Source: CAVYXK01 sp963708245
GTDB taxonomy: Bacteria > Pseudomonadota > Alphaproteobacteria > Acetobacterales > Acetobacteraceae
Reading direction: 5' to 3'
Assembly (NCBI GenBank): GCA_963708245.1
Contig: OY970201.1
Coordinates: 7,812,001 to 7,876,000, forward strand
DNA: 64,000 nt
Of this stretch, positions 25,203 to 34,457 are shown one piece after another. The position numbers and the translations under genes were made by a program. Each line of letters starts with the position of its first letter. Positions within the stretch are counted from its first letter, which is position 1. The notes beneath the pieces were generated by a model that was not told the origin of the DNA, did no database searches, and was given only the letters and a program-made list of their open reading frames with translations.

Positions 25203-26831
25203 CTATCGCGGATCGGCGTAGCGCATACCGGATGGCTTGTGCAGGTCCCGCAACACTTCGCGGGCAGCATTGTAGCCGGGAATGCCGGAGACGCCGCCGC
25301 CCGGGTGCATCGAGCTGCCGCAGATGTAGAGGCCCTGAATGGGCGTCCGATAATCCGCGTAATGCGCAACCGGACGCTTGAAGAAAAGCTGATCGAGCGA
25401 CAGCTCGCCGTGGAAGATGTGGCCTTGCGGCAAGGCGACTATTTTCTCGATGTCTTCCGGTATCAGTACCTGGGCGGCGATGATGTCGCCGGAGAAGCCC
25501 GGGGCAAAACGCTCGACGGTGTTCATCACGTTTTGCTGGAATCGAGGCTTTTCCGTTGCCCAGTCGCCGTTGCGCAACCGATAGGGTGCGTGGCCGCCGA
25601 ACATGTTGACCACATGCTTACCGGGTGGCGCCAGCGTTTCATCCACCATCGTCGGGACCACGGAGGTGACAAAAGGCAAGGTAGAATACCATCCGGCCTT
25701 TGCGTCGTCGTAGGCCCGCTCCAGGAAGTCGATGTCGGGCGCGATGTGGACGTAGGTCGGATATGACCATGATCCGAGCGCTTGATCGTTGAGTGCTCGC
25801 TGCATGCAGCGATACTGTGGCGGGCGCTCGCAGGCGATATTCATCTTGAACGCAGTCGAGAATGTCCGATAGCTCGAAACCTCGCGCACTACCTCTTCGG
25901 GCAGGTGTTCAGCGCCGACCATATCGAGATAAAGAAGCTTGGCATTGGCGTTCGAGATCACCACGCCGGCATCGAACTCTTCCCCGGCGGCCGTTACGAT
26001 GCCGGTAGCCCGCCCGTTGCTGATTTTGACGCGCGCGATCGGGCTGCCGGTCTTGATCGTCACGCCCTTACCACGGCCGTAGTCGGCAAGCGCCTGCGTG
26101 ATGGCGCCCATACCGCCCTTAATGAAACCCCAGCCGCCGGCACCCGCGTTCTCGCCCATCACATGATGCATGATGACATAGGCCGAGCCTGGCGTTTTCG
26201 GACCGGCGAAGGTGCCGATAGATGCATAATAGGCGAGAACGGCCTTGACGCGGTCGTCCTCGAACCATTCAGACAGGAAGTCGTAGGCAGACATCGTGAG
26301 GATGTCGATCAGACGGAAAACCTTGTCGCCGTACCGACGGTTTCGCCAGAGGAAGCCAAGTGCCTGTTTCGCGGTGCGCCAGTCGCGCTTCGTCGGATCG
26401 AACGGTGTCTCCCACAGCAGGCGGCGGAACACGTCGGCGGTTTCGGTCAGAAACCGGTCGAACGTCGGATAGATCGCCGCGTCCTTCTGATTGAAGCGCG
26501 CAAAACTTGTCTGCGTGCGCTCGACGTTGTCGGAGAAGACGATATAGTCGTCCTCTTCGAGCGGCGACAGCATGTCGGAGCACGGCATAATCTCCAGCCC
26601 ATGCTTCTTCAGCTCGAGCTCGGCCATGATGCGGGGGTGTAGCAGGCTCATCAGATAGGAGAAGATGGAGGCACGGAAGCCGGGCGCGATCTCCTCGGTG
26701 ACAGCCGCGCCGCCGATGATATCGCGCCGCTCCAGCACCAGTGGTTTGAGGCCGCGGCGAGCGAGGTAGGCAGCGCACACCAAGCCGTTGTGGCCGGCGC
26801 CGATGATAATTGCGTCATAGCGTGTGGTCAC
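25203..26831 (-). CDS. Phytoene-desaturase-like FAD-dependent oxidoreductase
   Basis: The 542-residue flavoprotein starts at GTG 26831 (VTTRYDAIIIGAGHNGLVCA) with the dinucleotide-binding GxGxxG motif and the adjacent LERRDIIGGAAVTEE. The C-terminal GLYICGSSMHPGGGVSGIPG closes the FAD site, as in the CrtI-like/all-trans-retinol-saturase group. These enzymes oxidise or isomerise C-C bonds; here it lies between a Rieske oxygenase (19 bp upstream) and choline-sulfatase (3 bp downstream), so the substrate is unlikely to be a carotenoid. It could be a dehydrogenase of a quaternary amine or an amine oxidase relative. Confidence 0.85.
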   Translation of the reverse strand: MTTRYDAIIIGAGHNGLVCAAYLARRGLKPLVLERRDIIGGAAVTEEIAPGFRASIFSYLMSLLHPRIMAELELKKHGLEIMPCSDMLSPLEEDDYIVFSDNVERTQTSFARFNQKDAAIYPTFDRFLTETADVFRRLLWETPFDPTKRDWRTAKQALGFLWRNRRYGDKVFRLIDILTMSAYDFLSEWFEDDRVKAVLAYYASIGTFAGPKTPGSAYVIMHHVMGENAGAGGWGFIKGGMGAITQALADYGRGKGVTIKTGSPIARVKISNGRATGIVTAAGEEFDAGVVISNANAKLLYLDMVGAEHLPEEVVREVSSYRTFSTAFKMNIACERPPQYRCMQRALNDQALGSWSYPTYVHIAPDIDFLERAYDDAKAGWYSTLPFVTSVVPTMVDETLAPPGKHVVNMFGGHAPYRLRNGDWATEKPRFQQNVMNTVERFAPGFSGDIIAAQVLIPEDIEKIVALPQGHIFHGELSLDQLFFKRPVAHYADYRTPIQGLYICGSSMHPGGGVSGIPGYNAAREVLRDLHKPSGMRYADPR

Positions 26832-26850
26832 GGCACGAGCAACCGACGCG

Positions 26851-27906
26851 TCATTCGGCGGCGGCGCGAAGTGGCGGCGTTTCCAAGCTGTCGCGGACCA
26901 TCTGCTGGAAAGCGAGCACCGCATGTTCGTGGCGTGGCGAGATCGGACCCTGCCCGTGCACGCCGGCTTCAAGATTGCGCTGCACACCACGAATGATGTT
27001 GAAGTCCTCGGTGACGATCTGCGCCGACCATTCGGCGGATTGTCTGTTTGCCTCAGCCCGCTCCGGGGAGATGTCCTGGAACATGTACCAGTTGATATGC
27101 CGTATGCGGCCTGGGCCGAGCGGCTCGACCGTCGCGAGGGAGCTGCCCCAATCGTAGAAGCTCATCATCAAATAGGGGAAACGATAGAAATAGAGGCCAC
27201 GGGTCAGGCCGCCTTCGCGGCGTGGCGCATGCAGGTGGAAGAACCACTGGTCGCGGTAAACGTCGATCTTATATTGCTTCACGTCCATCGAAGCGCAGAG
27301 GCCGGGGTGCATCACCCGGCAATGGTAGCATTCGAGATAATTCTCGCCATAGACTTTCCAGTCTACATCCTTGTCGCGGATGAGGCTGGAGAAGTAGTGC
27401 TGGGTTTCCAGCGGGTAATCGGCTGCCATAGTGTCGATCGGGCCGAGCCATTGGCGCAGGCTGGGTCCGCCTGGACGGATGCGCACGAACACCAGGCCGC
27501 GCCATTCCTCGACCTCGATCGGATGGAGGCTCCAGTCTTCGGAGTTGAGGTCGGCGCCGAACTCCGGGGCGCGCTCCAGGCGGCCGGCATGGTCGTAGCT
27601 CCAGCTATGATATGGGCAGACAATGTATTGCCCGCATGTGCCGCTTTCGGCGCCGAACAGTGCGGAGGCGCGATGCCGGCAGACATTGTGGAACCCACGG
27701 GTGACCCCGTCCTGTCCCCGGATCACGAACACAGGGTAGCCGGCGCATGTTCCGGTGACATAGCTGCCGGGGGCCGCGAGCCGCTCCGACCAGGTGAACA
27801 GCGACCAGTTGCGAGTGAAAATCTGCGATCTTTCGCGCCCGAACAGAGCGGGATCGCAGTACCATGAAGCCGGCATTGTCAATTGCAGGTCGGATTCCGC
27901 GTGCAT
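26851..27906 (-). CDS. Rieske non-heme iron oxygenase, alpha subunit (betaine/carnitine-demethylase-like)
   Basis: Numbered from the GTG two codons upstream of ATG 27906, the protein has the Rieske ligands C78-x-H80 and C99-x2-H102 (VCRHRAS, CPYHSW), and the mononuclear iron site E194-x-Y-H197-x4-H202 (NYLECYHCRVMH) with a distal Asp in EDFNIIRGVQ. Glu rather than Asp at the bridging position is reported for carnitine monooxygenase CntA and seen in glycine-betaine demethylase GbcA-type enzymes. Oxidative N-demethylation or hydroxylation of a quaternary amine is therefore likely. No reductase partner gene is in the window. The gene leads a minus-strand operon with the FAD oxidoreductase and betC. 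Confidence 0.88.
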   Translation of the reverse strand: MHAESDLQLTMPASWYCDPALFGRERSQIFTRNWSLFTWSERLAAPGSYVTGTCAGYPVFVIRGQDGVTRGFHNVCRHRASALFGAESGTCGQYIVCPYHSWSYDHAGRLERAPEFGADLNSEDWSLHPIEVEEWRGLVFVRIRPGGPSLRQWLGPIDTMAADYPLETQHYFSSLIRDKDVDWKVYGENYLECYHCRVMHPGLCASMDVKQYKIDVYRDQWFFHLHAPRREGGLTRGLYFYRFPYLMMSFYDWGSSLATVEPLGPGRIRHINWYMFQDISPERAEANRQSAEWSAQIVTEDFNIIRGVQRNLEAGVHGQGPISPRHEHAVLAFQQMVRDSLETPPLRAAAE

Positions 27907-27991
27907 TGCCACCGAGCCCTTTTATGGAGGGAAGTGCGTCACCATAGGGGAAAACGACAGAAGCTGACAAGCCCGGCACTACCGGTGATGA

Positions 27992-29092
27992 CTACCTGCT
28001 GCCGCTTGTCTGGTACGCCGCGGCGGCGAGCCAATCGGTGTTGACCTCGATGCCCCAGCCCGGCCCATCGGGAACGCGCACCTGCCCGTTTTCAACCTGG
28101 AGTGCCGGGGAGAACAGCCCGTCCTGCCAGGGATAATAGTCACGGCCTTCGATCGAGAACTCGACGTACGGGCCGGCGTTCGGCAGGGCGCCCATCAGAT
28201 GGAGCGTGAACACCGTGACGAGCGACAGATTGGCGGAATGGGGGGTTACCGGCAGCCCCGCTGCTTCGGCCATTTTGGCGACCTTCAGCGTGCGGCAGAT
28301 ACCGCCGAGATAACACACGTCCGGCTGCACGACATCGACCGCCCGCATCTCGATCATGCGCCGCCAGGTCGCCAGGTCGCAGTCCTGCTCGCCGCCGGTG
28401 ACGTCGATAGTGAGAGCGTCCGTGACCTGCTTCGTCCACTCCAGCTCCCAATAGGGGCAGGGCTCTTCGAAGTGCTGGACGCCATTTGCTTTAAGCAGCC
28501 GGCCGACCTCGATTGCTTTTCGCGGCGTATAGCAACTATTGGCATCGACCAGCAGCTTGATATCGGGCCCCATCGCCGTGCGTATCAGCGGCACGATTGT
28601 CTCGGTTCGTCCGGGCCATTCGTCCTCGTCGTGCCCGCATTCCTTGCCGATACGGAACTTGAACGCGTTATAGCCGTGAGCGTCGCGGAGGCGAACCAGG
28701 CGCTCGGCCTCGACCTCCGGTGTGATGTCGCGCCGCATGCTGGACGCGTAAACCGGCATCCAGCGCGGGCGTCCGCCCAGAAGCTCGCAGACGCTCTTCC
28801 CTTCAAGCTTGCCGCGCAGGTCCCACAATGCGGTATCCAGACCAGCCAGCGCGCGGAACAGATATGAGCCTGGAAACTTGTGCTCGCGTTCGGGTATGGC
28901 TGTCACCAGGCTGTCGATGTCGAGGGCATCGCTATCGATGGCCCAGGGCGCTATCTGTCGGTGCAGCACGAGGCAGGTGATGTCGGCATTGTAATTGGCG
29001 ACTTGGCCCCAGCCCTGCAGCCCCGTCTCGGCGGTCACCCGCACGAAGCCGACGTACTCATTCGCGAAGCTCTCGATGCGCTCAATCTTCAT
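27992..29092 (-). CDS. Mandelate racemase/muconate lactonizing family enzyme (acid-sugar-dehydratase-like)
   Basis: The 366-residue enolase-superfamily enzyme has K145-F-R147, metal ligands D183 (VDANS), E209 (EEPCP) and E235 (GGEQD), and the D258/H285 pair (QPDVCYLGG, PHSAN). The His-Asp dyad places it in the mandelate-racemase subgroup, which includes acid-sugar dehydratases, rather than in the MLE subgroup of hydroxyproline-betaine epimerases. The substrate is unknown. It is 86 bp upstream of the Rieske operon on the same strand and divergent from the ABC transporter genes, which suggests joint use in uptake and breakdown of one substrate. Confidence 0.87.
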   Translation of the reverse strand: MKIERIESFANEYVGFVRVTAETGLQGWGQVANYNADITCLVLHRQIAPWAIDSDALDIDSLVTAIPEREHKFPGSYLFRALAGLDTALWDLRGKLEGKSVCELLGGRPRWMPVYASSMRRDITPEVEAERLVRLRDAHGYNAFKFRIGKECGHDEDEWPGRTETIVPLIRTAMGPDIKLLVDANSCYTPRKAIEVGRLLKANGVQHFEEPCPYWELEWTKQVTDALTIDVTGGEQDCDLATWRRMIEMRAVDVVQPDVCYLGGICRTLKVAKMAEAAGLPVTPHSANLSLVTVFTLHLMGALPNAGPYVEFSIEGRDYYPWQDGLFSPALQVENGQVRVPDGPGWGIEVNTDWLAAAAYQTSGSR

Positions 29093-29262
29093 GAGAAGGG
29101 GACTCGGTTGCCGCTGGCAGCGGAACCGCGAGCCTGCCAGTTGTCAAACGCCGCGGGCTTCCGCGGCCGACCGCTTCCAGGTCCAAGTCGCAGATTTCTG
29201 TCGGCACCGGCAATGCTGCCATGCTAGGCTGGGTTTGGCCAGCAAAACCAAGGGGGGCGAAA

Positions 29263-30858
29263 ATGACCGAGCTGGAATTCTGGACCCATGAGATCAAGCG
29301 CGGCCGCATTTCGCGCCGCGAGTTCATGGGCCGCGCCGCGGCTCTCGGGCTGAGCACGGCGCTTGCCACGACCTTGCTGACCGAGGCAGGGGTGGCACAG
29401 ACGCCGAAAAAGGGCGGCACGGCGCGCTTCGGCCTGGCCCACGGCGCTACCACCGATACGATGGACCCCGCCGGCTATCCGGACATGGGCACACAGGTTC
29501 CATTCTGGGGTTCGATGTCGAACAGCCTGACCGTGGTGGACGCCAAGGGCAGTATCCAGCCTGACCTCGTTGAGAGCATGGAGCCGGCGGACGGCGCCAA
29601 GACATGGGTCTTCAAGCTGCTGAAAGGAGTGACCTTCCACAACGGCAAGAACCTCACCCCCGAGGATGTCGCCGCCTCGTTCCGCTATCACATGGGTCCG
29701 AATTCAAAGTCGGCCGTGAAATCAGTGTTGCAGCCGATCACCGACATCAAGGCGGACGGCAAGGACACGGTCATCTTTACATTGGAAGGCCCGAACGCCG
29801 ACTTTCCTTATATCGCCAGCGACTATCACATTCCGATCATGCCGCGGAACCCGGACGGAACCGCCGACTGGCGATCGGGCGTGCGGACGGGGCCATTTGT
29901 CCTCGAGTCTTATCAGCCCGGCGTCAGCGTCAAAATGAAGCGCTTCGCCAACTACCACAAGACCGGCCTTCCTCATTTCGATTCCGTGGAGTTCCTCACG
30001 ATTGCCGATCTGACGGCGCGCAGCAATGCCCTCAACACCGGCGAAGTCGACTGGATCTCGCGGGCCGACCTCAAGACGCTGAACCTGCTGCTCCGCAATC
30101 CCAAGCTTCAAAAGACAGAAGTCACGGGCTACGGGCACTATGTGTTCCCGATGGATGTTACGGTGCCGCCGTTCGACAATGTTAACGTTCGCACCGCCCT
30201 GAAGTGGGCCGTGAATCGCGAAGAGATTACCCAGAAAGTGTTTCTCGGCCACGCTATCCCAGGGAACGACAACCCGATCGCGCCGTCGGTGGAGTTCGCG
30301 ACCGATCCCAAGCCCAAATACACGTACGACCCCGAGAAGGCTAAGTTCTACCTCAACAAGGCCGGGATGCCGAACCTCAAGGTCGATCTCTCCGTCGCCG
30401 ATGCGGCCTTCAACGGGGCGGTGGATGCGGCCGTTCTCTATCAACAACAGGCGAAGGCGGCCGGCATAAATCTGAACGTCGTCCGCGAGCCGAACGACGG
30501 CTATTGGGACAATGTGTGGCTGAAGAAGCCCTGGATTGCCGGCTATTGGGGCGGTCGGCCAACCTGCGACTGGCTGTTCACGGTGGTATATGCAAAGGGC
30601 GCCGCCTGGAACGAAACGAAATGGGCCAATCCGCGATTTAACGAGCTGCTCGTCCAGGCGCGCGGCGACACCGATGACAAGAAGCGGGCCGCCATGTATG
30701 CGGAAATGCAACAGCTTGTTCATGATGACGGCGGGGTGATCGTGTTGGTGTTCAATAATTACGTGGACGCCAATTCGAAGAAGCTCGCGCATGGCCCGAT
30801 CGCAGCGAACTGGGAGGGCGACGGCCTGCGGATCGCCGAGCGGTGGTGGCTTGCATGA
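29263..30858 (+). CDS. ABC transporter substrate-binding protein (family 5, peptide/opine type)
   Basis: The 531-residue protein starts at ATG 29263 (good leader aggggggcga) and has a twin-arginine-type signal (ISRREFMGRAAALGLSTALA, ending VAQ). The body is a DppA/OppA-like cluster C binding protein (FKLLKGVTFHNGKNLTPEDV, RTALKWAVNREEI, and a tail ending RWWLA). It would capture a peptide, opine or similar compound in the periplasm for the permeases encoded downstream. It is divergent from the enolase-family gene, sharing a 170-bp promoter region, and begins the operon 29263-34449. Confidence 0.9.
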   Translation: MTELEFWTHEIKRGRISRREFMGRAAALGLSTALATTLLTEAGVAQTPKKGGTARFGLAHGATTDTMDPAGYPDMGTQVPFWGSMSNSLTVVDAKGSIQPDLVESMEPADGAKTWVFKLLKGVTFHNGKNLTPEDVAASFRYHMGPNSKSAVKSVLQPITDIKADGKDTVIFTLEGPNADFPYIASDYHIPIMPRNPDGTADWRSGVRTGPFVLESYQPGVSVKMKRFANYHKTGLPHFDSVEFLTIADLTARSNALNTGEVDWISRADLKTLNLLLRNPKLQKTEVTGYGHYVFPMDVTVPPFDNVNVRTALKWAVNREEITQKVFLGHAIPGNDNPIAPSVEFATDPKPKYTYDPEKAKFYLNKAGMPNLKVDLSVADAAFNGAVDAAVLYQQQAKAAGINLNVVREPNDGYWDNVWLKKPWIAGYWGGRPTCDWLFTVVYAKGAAWNETKWANPRFNELLVQARGDTDDKKRAAMYAEMQQLVHDDGGVIVLVFNNYVDANSKKLAHGPIAANWEGDGLRIAERWWLA

Positions 30859-30929
30859 CCGCCGCTCGTATCGCGGAGAGCGTGTGAGCGATTCATGCTT
30901 CTCCGCGATCGGATACTAGCGCGGGCAGC

Positions 30930-31910
30930 ATGAGTCCGGTCCTCCGGACAGTGGTGCAACGCCTGGGGCTTGGGCTGCTGACGCTGCTCGCAGTCTCGAT
31001 CATCATCTTTTCCGCTGTCACCACGCTGCCGGGGGATTTCGCCACCGCGATTCTGGGTCAAGCCGCCACGCCGCAGACCGTAGCGGCCTTCGACCACCAG
31101 ATCGGGCTCGATAAGCCGCCGGTCCTACGCTATCTGCTTTGGGTAGGCGGGGTTGTCCAGGGCAATTTCGGTGATTCGTTCTCAAGTGCCGGCAGTCTGG
31201 GCGGCGGCCATGCGCGTACCGTCGTTTCGCTGATCGCACCGCGACTGGTGAACACACTCTTCCTTGCGTCGTTCGCCGCGGTGATAGCGGTCCCGCTCTC
31301 GCTGCTGACCGGCATGCTGGCAGCGCTGTACCGGAACAGCGTGTTCGACCGGCTTGTCAATATGGTGACCCTGACCTGTATCTCGGTCCCGGAGTTTTTT
31401 GTCGCCTATATCCTGATGCTGTTTCTGGCGGTGCGCTGGCCCTTATTCGATACGCTTGCTACCGTTTCGCCCGATACGCCGTTTGCAGAGCGTATGGCTC
31501 GAACCGTATTGCCGGCGTTGACACTGGTCCTGGTGATTTTTGCACACATGATGCGCCAGACGCGTGCGGCGATCATCAATTTGTTGTCAAGCCCGTATGT
31601 CGAAACCGCTCGCCTGAAGGGGATCTCGCCGGCGCGGGTCATTTACCATCATGTACTGCCTAATGCGTGGGCGCCGATCGCTACGGTGGTGGCGATCAAC
31701 CTAGCCTATCTGATCGTGGGTGTAGTCGTCGTCGAGGTGGTGTTCGTCTATCCGGGGATCGGCCAGCTCATGGTGGATTCGGTGTCCGCGCGTGACATCC
31801 CTGTCGTGCAGGCCTGCGCGCTGATTTTCGCGGCGACCTATATCGGGCTCAACTTGCTGGCGGATATCATCGCGATTATCACGAACCCGCGACTGCTGCA
31901 CCCGCGATGA
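30930..31910 (+). CDS. ABC transporter permease (DppB-like)
   Basis: The 326-residue inner-membrane permease has the TM1 segment LGLGLLTLLAVSIIIFSAVTT, a DppB-type N-terminal TMD and the EAA loop ETARLKGISPARVIYHHVLP, which docks to the ATPase. The GYPGIG-like segment (FVYPGIGQLMVDSV) ends TM5. It starts 71 bp after the binding-protein gene and overlaps the next permease by 4 bp (ATGA), indicating translational coupling. Confidence 0.92.
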   Translation: MSPVLRTVVQRLGLGLLTLLAVSIIIFSAVTTLPGDFATAILGQAATPQTVAAFDHQIGLDKPPVLRYLLWVGGVVQGNFGDSFSSAGSLGGGHARTVVSLIAPRLVNTLFLASFAAVIAVPLSLLTGMLAALYRNSVFDRLVNMVTLTCISVPEFFVAYILMLFLAVRWPLFDTLATVSPDTPFAERMARTVLPALTLVLVIFAHMMRQTRAAIINLLSSPYVETARLKGISPARVIYHHVLPNAWAPIATVVAINLAYLIVGVVVVEVVFVYPGIGQLMVDSVSARDIPVVQACALIFAATYIGLNLLADIIAIITNPRLLHPR

Positions 31911-32836
31911 GTGCGAGTCCCGACGAGTACACGGCACTGGCGGACCCGGAGGCTGCGGTCCTCTCTGCGGCGACGCATATCGAGGTTGCGGCGCTTCGTC
32001 TCACCCCGCTGCGTGCTGCTTGGCGAGGGCTGCGGCATGCGCCGCCGAGCGCGTGGTTCGGTCTGTTGGTGATCATCACATACGCTGTTGTCGCCATTTT
32101 CGCCCCCCTGATTGCACCCTATGGACAAGCGCAGGTGGTCGGCGGCGCGTATGACCCTTGGAGCCATCAGTTCCTCCTCGGTACCGACCAACTCGGCCGC
32201 GACATGTTCTCGCGACTTATTTTTGGCGCCCGCAATACCGTGGGCATTGCGCTCACCACCACCTGCATCTCCTTTCTGCTCGGCGGAATGTGCGGCTTGG
32301 TGGCGGCGACGCTGGGCGGCTGGGCCGATCTAGTGCTGGCCCGCGTAGTGGATATCCTGATGGCGATCCCGCAGTTGATCTTCGCCCTGATGCTGCTGTC
32401 GATCGTCGGCACCTCTGTGCTCAACCTGGTGCTGATCATTGCGGTTCTCGACTCGACCCGCGTCTTCCGGCTGACGCGCGCCGTCGCCATAAATGTCGTC
32501 GTATTGGATTTCGTGGAGTCCGCACGGCTGCAGGGCGAGCGGCTGCTGTGGATCATGACGCGCGAGGTGCTGCCGAATATCCTTTCTCCGCTGGTGGCTG
32601 AATTTGGCCTGCGGTTCTGCTTCGTGTTCCTGACGATTGCCGCGCTGTCTTTCCTTGGCCTTGGTATCCAGCCGCCCGCCGCGGATTGGGGCTCGATGGT
32701 GCGGGAAAATGCCAGCCTGATCACCTATGGCGACATTACACCGCTACTGCCGGCCGGCGCCATTGCTTTGCTCACCGTCGGCGTCAACTTCGTGGTCGAT
32801 TGGTTCCTGCACATAACGAGCGGGCTGCGGGAGTGA
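31907..32836 (+). CDS. ABC transporter permease (DppC-like)
   Basis: The 309-residue permease has an N-terminal cytoplasmic tail, the HQFLLGTDQLGRDMFSR motif typical of DppC/OppC, and the EAA loop VESARLQGERLLWIMTREVLP. The end reads GVNFVVDWFLHITSGLRE. Its ATG overlaps the stop of the upstream permease, and its own TGA overlaps the GTG start of the ATPase gene (GTGA), so all three are translationally coupled. It forms a heterodimeric channel with the DppB-like subunit. Confidence 0.92.
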   Translation: MSASPDEYTALADPEAAVLSAATHIEVAALRLTPLRAAWRGLRHAPPSAWFGLLVIITYAVVAIFAPLIAPYGQAQVVGGAYDPWSHQFLLGTDQLGRDMFSRLIFGARNTVGIALTTTCISFLLGGMCGLVAATLGGWADLVLARVVDILMAIPQLIFALMLLSIVGTSVLNLVLIIAVLDSTRVFRLTRAVAINVVVLDFVESARLQGERLLWIMTREVLPNILSPLVAEFGLRFCFVFLTIAALSFLGLGIQPPAADWGSMVRENASLITYGDITPLLPAGAIALLTVGVNFVVDWFLHITSGLRE

Positions 32837-34449
32837 ATAGGGACAAGCCGCTGCTGGAGATTCATGGCCTGCGTATCGCAGGGCAAAGCGGCGACGACTG
32901 GCACGAGATCGTCAAGGGCATTGACCTCGTGCTGCACCGGGGCGAGGTGCTGGGCCTGATCGGCGAGTCCGGTGCCGGCAAGTCGACGATTGGGCTTGCC
33001 GCTATGGGCTATACGCGGCCCGGCTGCCGTATCACCGCCGGCGCGATCTTGTTCGACGGAACTGATCTGCTCCGGCTTCCGGAGTCGGCACGGCGTACCC
33101 TGTGGGGTACCCGCATGGCTTATGTGGCGCAATCTGCGGCCGCGGCGTTCAATCCGGCGCACCGGCTGATCGAGCAATGCGTCGAAGCGCCGGTTGTGCA
33201 TCGCTTGTCCGATGCGAGCCGGGCGCAACGTAGTATTATCGACTTGTTTCATCGGCTGCGGCTTCCCGAGGCCGAGCAGTTCGGGCGCCGCTATCCGCAC
33301 CAGGTGTCGGGAGGGCAATTGCAGCGCGCCATGACGGCGATGGCCATGGCGTGTCGTCCCGACATGATTATCTTCGACGAGCCGACGACTGCGCTTGACG
33401 TAACGACGCAGATCGAAGTTCTGGCCGCGATCAAAGATCTCGTGCGTCAGCTCGACACCGCCGCGATTTATATCTCACATGATCTCGCCGTGGTCGCGCA
33501 GATGGCCGACCGCGTGATGGTGTTGCGGTACGGCGCTCTCGTCGAGGAGGCGCCGACTCGCGAGATGCTTGCGAACCCGCGCATGGCTTACACGAAGTCG
33601 CTGTGGGCCGTGCGATCGCTGCGCAAGGACGAGCAGCCCGGCGAGGATGTGCTGCTGCGCGTGGACGCGGTTGATGCAAGCTATGGCGCGATTAAGGTGC
33701 TGCATCGTGTCAGCGTGCAAGTGCCGCGCGGGCGCACCGTCGCGGTGGTGGGCGAATCGGGGTCCGGTAAATCGACGCTGGCGCGTGCCATCACCGGCCT
33801 GCTGCCGCCGGTTGCCGGTACCATCGTTTACAACGGGAAGCGGTTGGCGCCGCGCCTCCGCGATCGCGACCGGACATTGCTTCGGCGCATTCAGATGATC
33901 TACCAAATGCCGGACACGGCTCTTAATCCACGCCGCCGCGTCGGCGATATTATCGGCCGGCAGCTCCAGCATCACCTCGGGCTGCGCGGGACGGCGCGAC
34001 GGCGTCGGACGGTCGAGCTGCTGCGCATGATTGAACTCGACGAAGGATTGATGAACCGCCTGCCCAGCGAGCTGTCCGGCGGCCAGAAGCAGCGCATCTC
34101 GATCGCTCGGGCACTTGCTGCCGAGCCGGATCTGATTATCTGCGATGAGGTAACGTCGGCGCTTGACCAGCTCGTGGCCGAGGAGATTCTGAAGCTACTC
34201 TTGCGGCTTCAGAAGGAGCTCAATGTATCGTATCTCTATATTACGCATGACCTGGCGACAGTGAAGGCGATAGCGGACGAAATCGTGGTCATGCATCGCG
34301 GGCGGGTGGTGGAAAGCGGACCGAAGTCCCGGGTGCTGGCACCTCCGCATGAAGCGTACACCGAGCTGCTTCTGTCTTCGGTTCCCGAGATGGATCCTGA
34401 TTGGCTCGACAATCTGCTTGCCGGGCGCTCGGTTGCCACCGCTAGCTGA
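32833..34449 (+). CDS. Double ABC ATPase (fused DppD-DppF)
   Basis: The 538-residue protein starts at GTG 32833 overlapping the previous stop. It contains two complete nucleotide-binding domains. The first has Walker A GESGAGKST, Q-loop AYVAQ, signature VSGGQLQRA and Walker B MIIFDEPTTALD; the second has GESGSGKST, signature LSGGQKQRIS and LIICDEVTSALD, where the second Walker B has V in place of the usual P. It energises the importer 29263-32836. The gene ends 8 bp before the convergent choline-dehydrogenase-like gene. Confidence 0.92.
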   Translation: MNRDKPLLEIHGLRIAGQSGDDWHEIVKGIDLVLHRGEVLGLIGESGAGKSTIGLAAMGYTRPGCRITAGAILFDGTDLLRLPESARRTLWGTRMAYVAQSAAAAFNPAHRLIEQCVEAPVVHRLSDASRAQRSIIDLFHRLRLPEAEQFGRRYPHQVSGGQLQRAMTAMAMACRPDMIIFDEPTTALDVTTQIEVLAAIKDLVRQLDTAAIYISHDLAVVAQMADRVMVLRYGALVEEAPTREMLANPRMAYTKSLWAVRSLRKDEQPGEDVLLRVDAVDASYGAIKVLHRVSVQVPRGRTVAVVGESGSGKSTLARAITGLLPPVAGTIVYNGKRLAPRLRDRDRTLLRRIQMIYQMPDTALNPRRRVGDIIGRQLQHHLGLRGTARRRRTVELLRMIELDEGLMNRLPSELSGGQKQRISIARALAAEPDLIICDEVTSALDQLVAEEILKLLLRLQKELNVSYLYITHDLATVKAIADEIVVMHRGRVVESGPKSRVLAPPHEAYTELLLSSVPEMDPDWLDNLLAGRSVATAS

Positions 34450-34457
34450 CACCACCA

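Noticed and set aside
27992..29092. Hydroxyproline-betaine epimerase (HpbD)-like identity
   Set aside because: The active site has the His-Asp dyad of the mandelate-racemase subgroup, not the two opposed Lys of the MLE subgroup to which HpbD belongs.
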